A stretch of 64,000 nt of DNA from Accumulibacter sp003538495 (GTDB lineage: Bacteria > Pseudomonadota > Gammaproteobacteria > Burkholderiales > Rhodocyclaceae): the NCBI RefSeq assembly GCF_029255145.1, contig NZ_JAPUVQ010000150.1, positions 1 to 64,000 of the forward strand, given 5' to 3'. Below the pieces are notes generated by a model that worked only from the letters and a program-made list of their open reading frames with translations, searched no databases and was not told the DNA's origin. Made by a program: the position numbers and the translations under genes. Of the stretch, positions 54,564 to 62,745 are shown in pieces (positions within the stretch are counted from its first letter, which is position 1; every line of letters starts with the position of its first letter).

Positions 54564-56882
54564 ATGGCGTCCACGCTACGGCAGCCGACAGGCGCTCTGC
54601 GGCTATCGCTCGCCGCCGTGCTTGCCGCGCTCCTGGTCGCCGACCAACTCCTGCCACCGCCGCTGCCCGGGCGCTCCGCGGCGCACGCCCAGGTCGTTCT
54701 CGCGCGTGACGGCACACCGCTGCGCGCCTTCCCCGACCACGCACACGTCTGGCGCCACCCGGTACCCATCGAAGAGGTCTCGCCGCGCTACATCGAGGCG
54801 CTGGTCGCCTACGAGGACCGCGGTTTCTGGTGGCATCCGGGGGTCAACCCGTGGGCGCTGCTGCGCGCAGGCGGGCAATGGCTGCGGCATGGGCAGATCG
54901 TCTCCGGCGGCTCGACCTTGACCATGCAGGTGGCGCGCCTGCTCGAACCGACGCCCCATACCCTCGTCGGCAAGCTGCGGCAGGTCGCACGCGCCGTACA
55001 GCTCGAACTGCGGCTCTCGAAACGCGAGATTCTCGAACTGTACCTCGGCTACGCACCGATGGGCGGCGTCCTCGAAGGCGTCGAGGCCGCGAGCCGCGCG
55101 TATCTCGGCAAGCCGGCGCAACGACTGAGCGAATCGGAAGCGGCACTGCTGGCCGTGCTGCCGCAGGCGCCGTCACGATTGCGACCGGATCGCTACCCGG
55201 ACCGGGCCCGCCAGGCCCGGGACAAGGTACTCGATCGCCTGCAGTCGCGCTGGAGCGCCGCGGCGATCGCCGACGCACGCCAGGAACCGGTGATCGCCCA
55301 GGCCATCCGTGAGCCGCTGCTGGCGCCGCTGCTGGCAGAACGCCTGCGACGGCTGCAGCCGCACGCCGCGCTCGTCCACTCGACCCTCGATGCAGGGATG
55401 CAGCAGACCGTCGAACAACTGCTCTCGGGCCGCCTGGCGGTGCTGCCACCGCGGGTATCGATGGCCGCGCTGGTGGTCGACAACGCCACCCTGGAGGTTC
55501 GCGCCTACGCCGGCTCAGCCGATTTCTCCGACGATGACCGCTTTGCGCACGTGGACATGGTGCAGGCGGCGCGCTCACCGGGTTCGACGCTGAAACCCTT
55601 CCTCTACGGACTGGCGCTCGACGAGGGGCTGACGCATTCCGAGTCGCTGCTGGCTGACGTACCGCAGTCGTTCTCGGGCTATCAGCCCGGCAACTTCCAG
55701 GCCAACTTCAGTGGCCCGGTCAGCGCCTCGGAAGCCTTGCGCAAGTCGCTCAACGTGCCGGCGGTCGAAGTCCTCGAACGGCTCGGACCGGCGCGTTTCG
55801 TTTCGCTGCTGCGCCGCGGCGGCCTGAAGCTGGAGTTGCCGCGCGGCGCCACGCCAAATCTCAGCGTCATCCTCGGTGGCACGGCGGTCACCCTCGAAGG
55901 GCTGGTCGGCGCCTACACCGCGCTGGCCCGCGCCGGGGTCAGCGGCCAGCCGCGCTACTTTACCGATGCCCCGCGCGAAGAAGCACGGATGATGAGCGCC
56001 GGCGCCGCCTTCATCATCCGCGACGTCCTCGAAGCCGGCGGGCCGCTGGCTCGCCTGGTAGACGAGGGGGTCGGCGAACGCCGCGGCATTGCCTGGAAAA
56101 CCGGCACCAGCTTCGGCTTCCGCGACGCCTGGGCGGTCGGCGTCAGCGACCAGTTCACCGTCGGCGTCTGGATCGGCCGGCCCGATGGCACGCCGAATCC
56201 CGGTTTCTTCGGCGCCAACATCGCCGCGCCGCTGCTGGTCGACATCTTCTCGGTGATCGACGAGGCGCCGCCGCGGCCGCGAACTCCGCCAGCCAGCGTC
56301 TCGGCGGCAAGCATCTGCTGGCCGCTGGGTGCGCGCAGCGATTCGACCCCGCCCGAACTGTGCCATCAGCAAAGGACGGCCTGGATCCTCAACGGGACCA
56401 CCCCACCGACCTTCCCCGATCGCCTGCGCGGCGGCGGCTCGCGCTATACCGACTACCGCGATGCGGCGAGCGGCCTGCGCGTCCGCGCCGCATGCGCCAG
56501 CGGCGAGATGCTGGCCGTCGGCATGGCTCGCTGGCCGGCGGCCCTCGAACCATGGCTCGACGCGGCTACCCGCCAACGCGCACTACCTCCGGCATGGACT
56601 CCAGCTTGCAGTAGCGCGAGCGGTCCCGACGGCGGCTTGCGAATCGTCGGCGTCAGCGACGGCGAAACCATCCGCCGCGCCGGCAACGGCCCGGCGCCCG
56701 AGCTGCGTCTCGAAGCGCGCGGCGGCCAGCAGGAACTGATCTGGCTGCTGAACGGCCGCCAGATTGGCCGGGTGCCGGCCGGGCACGCGCTGCAACAGCG
56801 ATTCCGCGACGCCGGGCGCTACCAGATCACGGTGATGGACGACGCCGGTCGCTACGACCGGGTCGAAATCAGCGTCCGCTGA
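54564..56882 (+). CDS. pbpC: penicillin-binding protein 1C
   Basis: Bifunctional-type peptidoglycan synthase of 772 residues that is thought to repair the wall breached with the A2M defence. It has an N-terminal membrane anchor (about 12-30), a glycosyltransferase 51 domain with EDRGFWWHPGV and GGSTLTMQ, a transpeptidase domain with the SxxK serine in SPGSTLKPF (near residue 341), SLN, and KTGTS (near 511), and a C-terminal BiPBP domain. Translated after the alpha-2-macroglobulin gene. Confidence 0.93.
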   Translation: MASTLRQPTGALRLSLAAVLAALLVADQLLPPPLPGRSAAHAQVVLARDGTPLRAFPDHAHVWRHPVPIEEVSPRYIEALVAYEDRGFWWHPGVNPWALLRAGGQWLRHGQIVSGGSTLTMQVARLLEPTPHTLVGKLRQVARAVQLELRLSKREILELYLGYAPMGGVLEGVEAASRAYLGKPAQRLSESEAALLAVLPQAPSRLRPDRYPDRARQARDKVLDRLQSRWSAAAIADARQEPVIAQAIREPLLAPLLAERLRRLQPHAALVHSTLDAGMQQTVEQLLSGRLAVLPPRVSMAALVVDNATLEVRAYAGSADFSDDDRFAHVDMVQAARSPGSTLKPFLYGLALDEGLTHSESLLADVPQSFSGYQPGNFQANFSGPVSASEALRKSLNVPAVEVLERLGPARFVSLLRRGGLKLELPRGATPNLSVILGGTAVTLEGLVGAYTALARAGVSGQPRYFTDAPREEARMMSAGAAFIIRDVLEAGGPLARLVDEGVGERRGIAWKTGTSFGFRDAWAVGVSDQFTVGVWIGRPDGTPNPGFFGANIAAPLLVDIFSVIDEAPPRPRTPPASVSAASICWPLGARSDSTPPELCHQQRTAWILNGTTPPTFPDRLRGGGSRYTDYRDAASGLRVRAACASGEMLAVGMARWPAALEPWLDAATRQRALPPAWTPACSSASGPDGGLRIVGVSDGETIRRAGNGPAPELRLEARGGQQELIWLLNGRQIGRVPAGHALQQRFRDAGRYQITVMDDAGRYDRVEISVR

Positions 56883-56889
56883 GCGCCAG

Positions 56890-56912
56890 GCCGACGCGGG
56901 GGCAGCGTCGGC
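56890..56912 (+). terminator. hairpin after pbpC
   Basis: GCCGACGC, a 7-base loop, and GCGTCGGC form a perfect 8-bp stem eight bases after the pbpC stop. It may end the A2M-pbpC transcript. No T-tract follows. Confidence 0.5.
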
Positions 56913-56965
56913 ACCGCACCCTGTGCGCGGGTGCACCCGTTTTCCTCGGTTGACCTGCGGTGCGG

Positions 56966-57182
56966 TTCGTTGATCGTCCACCCCGCATCGCCAGCGTGCT
57001 GCTTGCCACGTCCGGACAAATCGCCCGCACGCTTGACCGACTACGGTCTCCACGCACTGATCATCGCGGGGGTGCGCCCTGTACTCCGACGACCGCTCAC
57101 CCGGAGTCGTCTCGCCCGACAAGGCCGCCATCGCCACTTGCGCTGTGAACTGCGCACGGTGTTGCTTGCGTACCGTGCTCAT
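56966..57182 (-). pseudogene. decayed IS3-family transposase OrfA
   Basis: On the minus strand from 57182 the translation starts MSTVRKQHRAQFTAQVAMAA and continues with the helix-turn-helix pattern of IS3 OrfA through EYRAHP. Near 57065-57075 homology moves to another frame, giving AMISAW, an in-frame stop at 57041-57043, then KRAGDLSGRGKQHA, again typical of OrfA. One frameshift and one stop show it is dead; it is cut off near 56966. Confidence 0.7.
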
Positions 57183-57230
57183 CGTTCACGTCCCTTCGGT
57201 CCGGTCGGGCTTCGCGTAAGCAACTGTCCA
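56966..57230 (-). mobile_element. remnant of an IS3-family insertion sequence
   Basis: The left piece of an IS3-type element. At 57214-57230 the minus strand reads TGGACAGTTGCTTACGC, like an IS3 terminal repeat. It is followed on the minus strand by the start of an OrfA. The element is truncated: there is no OrfB, no second terminal repeat and no intact transposase. It sits in the 508-base gap between pbpC and the aldolase gene. Confidence 0.6.
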
Positions 57231-57390
57231 ATAGAGCGGTACCGCCGCATCGGGCACGGGGTGACGCGCATCCGACAACTGGCCGATCATTCCGACGAAA
57301 CCCGCACCGGGAAGGTGAGCGGCCAGATAAACGTCGCAATCGTCGAAGCTGGTGCTTGTCAGCGGCAACGAGTCGATCGGCCAGCCCCCC
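57231..57390 (-). pseudogene. coding-like fragment broken by the IS remnant
   Basis: On the minus strand this stretch translates to a GC3-rich, coding-like peptide (SFDDCDVYLAAHLPGAGFVG and onward to ending in DAAVPLY) with no clear start codon. It stops exactly where the IS3-like terminal repeat begins. It may be the tail or middle of a gene split by the insertion. I do not recognise the family. Confidence 0.3.
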
Positions 57391-58152
57391 TTACGACCGG
57401 AAGCCAGGGTCGATGCGATCGACCTTGCGCAGCAGCGCCGGCCACGCCAGCCCGCCGCCCGCGCCCTTGGTGACCTGCTGCCACTGCAGTTGCGCACCCT
57501 CGACGATGTGGGGGCTGATTAGTGTGAGTTCTCCGCCCGCTTGAGCGCGCACCTGCATCATGCAGCTGGTCTCGAAAAAATACATGGCGACGAAAGCTTC
57601 GGAAACCGATTCGCCGACCGTGAGCAGGCCATGATTGCGGAGCATGATAAAGCGCTTGTCGCCAAGGTCGCGCACCAGCCGCGGCTTTTCGTCCTGGTTG
57701 AGCGCGACGCCTTCGTAGTCGTGGTAGGCGAGTGACGACAAGACGAAAATCGAGTGCTGCGAGATCGGCAGGACGCCGCGCGCTTGTGCCGATACGGCGA
57801 CACCATTGACGCTGTGCACGTGCAGGACGCACTGGGCGTCCTCGCGCGCCGCATGAATGGCGCTGTGAATGGTGAATCCGGCGGGGTTGATCTCGTAGGG
57901 GCTGTCCATCACCTTTTTCCCCTCCAGGTCCACCTTGACCAGTCCCGACGCGGTGATCTCGCTGAACATCAGCCCGTAGGGATTGATCAGAAAGTGGTGT
58001 TCCGGTCCCGGTACGCGGGCCGAAATGTGGGTGAAGATCAGATCATCCCAGCCGAACAGCGCGACCAGTCGGTAACAGGCCGCGAGATTGACACGTTGCT
58101 CCCATTCGGCCTCGCTGACGAGGGCTTGAACGTCGGTCCTTGGCTTGCTCAT
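57391..58152 (-). CDS. class II aldolase/adducin family protein
   Basis: A 253-residue zinc-dependent aldolase-fold protein. Metal ligands are visible as H111 and H113 (VLHVHS) and H174 (NHGLLTVG). The family includes fuculose-phosphate aldolase, ribulose-phosphate epimerase and many uncharacterised aldolases; substrate is unknown. The start at 58152 (MSKPRTDV) has an AAGGAA site. It lies 99 bases after the amidohydrolase gene on the same strand, so they may share a transcript. Confidence 0.88.
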   Translation of the reverse strand: MSKPRTDVQALVSEAEWEQRVNLAACYRLVALFGWDDLIFTHISARVPGPEHHFLINPYGLMFSEITASGLVKVDLEGKKVMDSPYEINPAGFTIHSAIHAAREDAQCVLHVHSVNGVAVSAQARGVLPISQHSIFVLSSLAYHDYEGVALNQDEKPRLVRDLGDKRFIMLRNHGLLTVGESVSEAFVAMYFFETSCMMQVRAQAGGELTLISPHIVEGAQLQWQQVTKGAGGGLAWPALLRKVDRIDPGFRS

Positions 58153-58251
58153 GGCGGATTTCCTTTCGGGCAAGTGTGGCGGAGGGGAAGGAGTCGTCAC
58201 TGCGTCCGGTCGCGCGGCGGAACGCAAGCGACGAAGCTCGGAAGGGAGATT

Positions 58252-59982
58252 CTAATGCGTCGCCGCGGACTGCGGCCCGCGCACCAGCCGTCCCGGCAGC
58301 GCACCGGTTGGCACTCCGCGGCGATGGACGATGCTACCACCGACGATGGTCGCGGCGTAGCCATCGGCACGCTGCACCAAGCGCCTCCCGCCGGCCGGCA
58401 GGTCGTATACCGCCTCGGGAGCATGCAGACGCAGATGGTCGAGATCAATCACGTTCAGATCGGCCTTGTAACCGGCAGCAATGCGGCCGCGGTCGAGCAG
58501 TCCCACCGCACGCGCGGTATCCTGGCTGAGCCATTTGACGACCTGCGGCAGCGGCAGGCGCTCGCCACGGGTGCGGTCGCGAAGCCAGTGCGTCAGCATG
58601 AAAGTCGGATAACTGCCGTCGCAGATGGTACCGCAGTGCGCACCGCCGTCCCCGAGTCCGAGAACTGCCCCCGGGTGTCGCATCATCGCCAGCGACGAGT
58701 CGAGCGATCCGTGCTCGTAGTTGCACAAGGTGACGTAGAGGTTGTTCTTGCCGTCGCGCTCGAGCATCAGGTCGTAGACCAGCTCTTCGGGCGTCACCCC
58801 GGCGCGCTCGGCCCGCGCGGCGATACTCTGATCGAAAGGCTGCTCGTAGTCGGGCGGGTCGCCGAGGATGAACACATGCTCGAACTCGCGCGCCAGGCGC
58901 CCGAGGACGATAGGCGGGTTGGGGTCTGCCGACTCGGCCAGGATGCGCGCCTTCACCTCCGGAAGGCCGAGTACGCGAATCCGTTCCGCGAACGGCAGGC
59001 CGGCCAGTTTCACGTAGGACTCGCAGGTATAGAAGGTATTGAGCGTCAGTTCGTGTCCAAGCATCACGCCGATCGCCCGGCTCAGCACCTGCGCCTTGAT
59101 CGGCAGACCGGCAGACGTCGACTCGGCCGCCCAGTCGAGCACCTCGCGCCAGCGCAGCGTCATCGGGCCGTAACCGCCTTCGAGCAGCGAGACCGACAAG
59201 GGCCTTCCCGAGCGCTCGACCATCCGGCGCAACAAGGCCAGCGTCCGATCCGGATCGTCGAAGTCGGTGATCAGCTGCATCGCGCCCTTGCCGCACTCCT
59301 TCAGCGCCAGCGCCAGTGCCCGCAGTTCGTCCTCGGCGGCGGCGAAACTTGGTGTCGACTTGCCGTCACTGGATCGATGGAAGAAGGTGCGCGAGGTCGA
59401 CACGCCCATTGCGCCCGCCTCCACGGCCTCGCGCACAATGCGCGCCATCTGCTGCAGTTCCTCGACGGTCGCCGGCTCGCGGTCGGCTCCGCGCTGCCCC
59501 ATCACGTAGACCCGGACCGGTGCATGCGGAATGTAGGCGCAGACATCCATGTCGTAGTGGCGACTGGCCAGGAGATCAAGGTACTGGGGATAGGTCTCCC
59601 AGGTCCACGGCAAACCCTCCACCAGAACCGGATGCGGGATGTCCTCGACACCTTCCATCAGGCCGATCAGCATCTCGTGCTGATCGGGTCGGCATGGCGC
59701 GAAGCCAACACCGCAGTTGCCCATCACTACCGTTGTCACCCCGTGATACGACGACGGCACCAGCCGATTCTCCCAAGTGACCTGCCCGTCGTAGTGGGTG
59801 TGGATGTCGACGAAACCGGGGGTGACCACCTGACCGCGGGCGTCGATCTCGTCACGCGCGCGGCCGACGACTTCGCCGACCTCGACGATCCGCCCGGCCG
59901 CAATACCGACATCCGCCTTGAAGGCCTCTGCGCCCGCTCCGTCAACCACCAGGCCACCTGCCAGATCCATTGCGTGTGCCAT
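58252..59982 (-). CDS. amidohydrolase family protein (N-acyl-D-amino-acid deacylase-like)
   Basis: A 576-residue metal-dependent hydrolase of the D-aminoacylase group. The metal site HTHYDGQ has H61 and H63, followed later by the GGAHCG block. It begins with the beta-sandwich segment LVVDGAG typical of amidohydrolases. Substrates in the group are N-acyl-D-amino acids or related amides. The start at 59982 has a GGAGGGCG site; the open frame extends 47 codons further upstream without homology. Co-directional with the aldolase gene. Confidence 0.88.
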   Translation of the reverse strand: MAHAMDLAGGLVVDGAGAEAFKADVGIAAGRIVEVGEVVGRARDEIDARGQVVTPGFVDIHTHYDGQVTWENRLVPSSYHGVTTVVMGNCGVGFAPCRPDQHEMLIGLMEGVEDIPHPVLVEGLPWTWETYPQYLDLLASRHYDMDVCAYIPHAPVRVYVMGQRGADREPATVEELQQMARIVREAVEAGAMGVSTSRTFFHRSSDGKSTPSFAAAEDELRALALALKECGKGAMQLITDFDDPDRTLALLRRMVERSGRPLSVSLLEGGYGPMTLRWREVLDWAAESTSAGLPIKAQVLSRAIGVMLGHELTLNTFYTCESYVKLAGLPFAERIRVLGLPEVKARILAESADPNPPIVLGRLAREFEHVFILGDPPDYEQPFDQSIAARAERAGVTPEELVYDLMLERDGKNNLYVTLCNYEHGSLDSSLAMMRHPGAVLGLGDGGAHCGTICDGSYPTFMLTHWLRDRTRGERLPLPQVVKWLSQDTARAVGLLDRGRIAAGYKADLNVIDLDHLRLHAPEAVYDLPAGGRRLVQRADGYAATIVGGSIVHRRGVPTGALPGRLVRGPQSAATH

Positions 59983-60186
59983 CGCCCGCCCTCCTTCGCT
60001 GCGCTCATCCCTGTCGCTTCGACTCGCCAAGGCGTGACTGCGTTCAGGACCGGGTGAGGCCGCTGCGACCGAGACCAGCGACACACGCTCGGACACCGCC
60101 CGGGCTGATGTTAGGCGAAGCACCCTACTTTCTCCGGCGCATCCAGTCCATACTCTCGAACTCCCCCACCATCACGAGGAATGATC

Positions 60187-60339
60187 ATGACTCTTTGCCC
60201 AATTGCGATCGTCGCTGGCTGCCAGAAATGCCCCGCGTTCAAGGTCTGTCCGCTCAAGGGAGTGATCGGCGACTACCAGGCCCCCGAGCCCGATACCAAG
60301 AAACCCGCGTCCCCGAACGCCGGCAGCAGCCAGAAGTAG
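60187..60339 (+). CDS. small four-cysteine protein (50 residues)
   Basis: A short ORF with ATG at 60187 and GAGGA six bases upstream. The product has cysteines at 4, 12, 15 and 21 (pattern CPxxxxxxxCxxCPxxxxxC), which could bind zinc or an iron-sulfur cluster, followed by a Pro/Lys-rich tail. I recall similar short proteins starting with CPIA and CQKCPAF in other proteobacteria, but cannot name a family. An ATG at 60181 is an alternative start with worse spacing. It precedes the next gene by 11 bases. Confidence 0.65.
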   Translation: MTLCPIAIVAGCQKCPAFKVCPLKGVIGDYQAPEPDTKKPASPNAGSSQK

Positions 60340-60350
60340 GAAACGAGTCG

Positions 60351-60854
60351 ATGCCATCGAACGCAACCGGCGGCGCCGAGGAACCGGATGCAGCCGCCGC
60401 GGTGAACGAGCCGCGACTATGGATCATCAACGGCTGGACTGCCCGCATCATCAAGAACGAAGACGATGAAGGATGGGCCGTGGCGATGATCAAGGAAGGC
60501 GAATCCGAGCCGGCGCTGGTTGGTCCGTGGACCATGGGTCGCGACAAGAAGAACCCGAAACCGCTGGACGTGTCGGCGTTCAACACGCTGGTCAAGACCG
60601 CCTCGGAAGTCCTGCGCCGTCACCAGCAACAGCTGCACGCGCTGTACCACAAGAGCGTCACGGTCGACGCGCCGTCCGGACGCATCACGGTGACGCTGGA
60701 CATCGTTCCCGACGAATACGACCCGCATGCCCTGTTGGCGGCAAACGACGCGCTTGGCGAACCATTGGCGCAGGTGCGCGTACCGCCGGGTTTCAAACTG
60801 AGCGTCAGCAGCGCCGGCGCATGGATCGACGATGACTTCCGCAAGCCGCGCTGA
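60351..60854 (+). CDS. conserved-looking hypothetical protein
   Basis: A 167-residue soluble protein with no signal peptide or membrane segment. A mixed alpha/beta profile is visible: WIINGWTARIIKN and GWAVAMIKEGE early, then a helix around VLRRHQQQLHALYH and later beta-like segments (SGRITVTLDIV). I do not recognise the family. It lies 11 bases after the small Cys protein with an AGGAAA site, so the two look like a two-gene unit. Confidence 0.75.
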   Translation: MPSNATGGAEEPDAAAAVNEPRLWIINGWTARIIKNEDDEGWAVAMIKEGESEPALVGPWTMGRDKKNPKPLDVSAFNTLVKTASEVLRRHQQQLHALYHKSVTVDAPSGRITVTLDIVPDEYDPHALLAANDALGEPLAQVRVPPGFKLSVSSAGAWIDDDFRKPR

Positions 60855-60940
60855 TCGACTTTGCGCGCGGCTTCGGCCGACATGGCGAAACCGGAAAACG
60901 GCTGAAGACGGGCTCGGAAGCGCCGACGCAGGAGAAAAGA

Positions 60941-61231
60941 ATGACAACAAGGCTTTTCGGCCTGATCAGGCTCGTCGATGCAGCGGCCTTCGACGAATAC
61001 CGAAGCAGGGTCGGGACGACCGTGGAAAAATACGGGGGAATGGTCGTTCATCGGGGAACGCTGGCGCACTGCTACTGGAATGAACTCGGTTGCGGCGCTT
61101 TCGATGCTTTTGTCGAGCTTCAATTTCCGACACTGGCAGACGCCACCCGCTGGGCTAGCAGCGAGGATTACCAGAACTTGCTGCAAGTCCGCGAGCAAGC
61201 CATGCAGCTGACCCTGTTTGCAATCAACTAG
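60941..61231 (+). CDS. DUF1330-like protein
   Basis: A 96-residue protein of the dimeric alpha/beta-barrel type. The blocks DAAAFDEYR and VEKYGGMVVHRG and the later ELQFPTLADATRWASSEDYQ match the DUF1330 pattern. Function unknown. The GGAGAAAAG site precedes the ATG. It lies 86 bases after the hypothetical gene on the same strand. Confidence 0.75.
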   Translation: MTTRLFGLIRLVDAAAFDEYRSRVGTTVEKYGGMVVHRGTLAHCYWNELGCGAFDAFVELQFPTLADATRWASSEDYQNLLQVREQAMQLTLFAIN

Positions 61232-61557
61232 GCTGCGTTTGCCTGGCGCACCAGTTCGCACTCCACCTTCGCTGGCGACCACGCGCTCTTGCCGGAGCCG
61301 CTCCTCCTGGCCACTCGAGATGCGATCTGCCGGGGCTTCCCGCGCTCGAACCGGAGCGGTACGAAAAGCCAATCGACGCCGCCGACATCGGCAAGCCTGA
61401 CGAGCGGGTGCCGGAAGACCGGCAGGCGCATGTGACGGAGCAGGCGCGGTCATCGATCGTTCCCGACCCGGATCCGCATGAGCAGTTTCGCCACCTGAGC
61501 AGCCAACTGTTCGCCACGCAGAAGCCACGAGGCTGCGACTGGCGCCCGCTCGAATAA
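61231..61557 (+). pseudogene. coding-like relic without start codon
   Basis: The 380 bases between the DUF1330 gene and the nuclease gene have no complete gene. In one plus-strand frame the stretch about 61327-61557 is strongly coding-like (GC-rich third positions; DLPGLPALEPERYEKPIDAA onward to GCDWRPLE and TAA) but has no in-frame start. It looks like the 3' end of a lost gene. Family not recognised. Confidence 0.35.
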
Positions 61558-61611
61558 AGCTGTATACCCAATTGCATTCGCTATCCACGCAACACCCGCA
61601 GGAGCAGCCCG

Positions 61612-62745
61612 TTGGTCAGACTACTGCACACAGCCGACTGGCAGATCGGCAAGCTGTTCGGACAGTTCGACCGCGACGAGGCGGCGCTGCTCGCCGATGC
61701 GCGATTCAAGGCGGTCGAGCGACTGGCGAATCTGGCCAACGAGCAGCGTGTTGACCTGGTGCTGGTCGCCGGCGACATCTTCGACGCGCAGGCGGTTGCC
61801 GACCGGACCATCCACCGCCTGTTCAACGCCATGGCGGGTTTTTCGGGGCGCTGGGTTCTGCTGCCGGGGAACCACGACGCCGCCCTGGCGGAATCGGTAT
61901 GGACGCGCGCCGAGCGCCTGCAAGCGATCGCCGGCAATGTCTCGCTGTGCCTGACACCCGAAACCCTGTTTCTGACCTCGCTCGGCGTCGCGATCCTGCC
62001 GGCGCCGCTGACCCAGCGCAACACCTTCAGCGATCTGACCGAGTGGTTCGCCAGCGCCCGGACACCGGCGGGAATGCTGCGAATCGGATTGGCGCACGGC
62101 AGCGTCCAGGGCATCCTCGCCGAAGCCGTCGACTCGGCCAATCCGATCGCCGCCGGCCGCGCCGAGCAGGCTGGCCTCGACTACCTCGCGCTTGGCGACT
62201 GGCACGGCACCCGGCGGGTGGACGCACGCTGCTGGTACAGCGGCACTCCCGAGACCGACCGCTTCCGGGCCAACGACTCCGGCCAGGCGCTGCTCGTCGA
62301 TCTGAGCGAGCCGCGAGCGCTGCCAACGGTAAGAGCGATCGGCACCGGACGCCATCGCTGGCGCTCGGACAGCCAGGCACTGCAGGTGCCGAGCGACCTC
62401 GAAGCGCTGCTGCAGCGCATCGCCGGCTATGCCACGGACGACGTCGTGCAGCTCAGTCTCTCCGGGCAAACCGACCTGGCCGGCCAGCGGCGTCTTCGCG
62501 ACGCCATCGGGCAAGCTCAGGGACGAGTCCATAGCCTGCTGGCCGACGTCTCGGCGCTGCGCCTCGAACCAACGTCCGAGGACATCGACGCGCTACAGGC
62601 CGACGGCTATCTCGCCGAGGTCGTCGCCGAACTGCGCGCGGCGCAGGAAGGGGCCGACGCGCAGACCGCCCGCGACGCGCTCAGCCTGCTCGCCGGAATC
62701 CTCGACGAGCGGCGCCGTGGCGCCAGTGCGAAGGGCGCGCCGTGA
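61612..62745 (+). CDS. SbcD/Mre11-like metallophosphoesterase
   Basis: A 377-residue DNA exonuclease-like protein. Phosphoesterase motifs are visible: HTADWQIG at 6-13, GDIFD, GNHDA, AHG and GDWHG. In motif I the metal-binding His of canonical SbcD (DWHLG) is Gln here, as in a subfamily of DNA repair exonucleases. It starts with TTG after GGAG and overlaps the next AAA gene by four bases (GTGA), so the pair should act together in processing DNA ends. Confidence 0.85.
   Translation: MVRLLHTADWQIGKLFGQFDRDEAALLADARFKAVERLANLANEQRVDLVLVAGDIFDAQAVADRTIHRLFNAMAGFSGRWVLLPGNHDAALAESVWTRAERLQAIAGNVSLCLTPETLFLTSLGVAILPAPLTQRNTFSDLTEWFASARTPAGMLRIGLAHGSVQGILAEAVDSANPIAAGRAEQAGLDYLALGDWHGTRRVDARCWYSGTPETDRFRANDSGQALLVDLSEPRALPTVRAIGTGRHRWRSDSQALQVPSDLEALLQRIAGYATDDVVQLSLSGQTDLAGQRRLRDAIGQAQGRVHSLLADVSALRLEPTSEDIDALQADGYLAEVVAELRAAQEGADAQTARDALSLLAGILDERRRGASAKGAP

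Noticed and set aside
57754..60057. A 767-codon plus-strand open frame
   Set aside because: Antisense to the aldolase and amidohydrolase, which have clear motifs on the minus strand.
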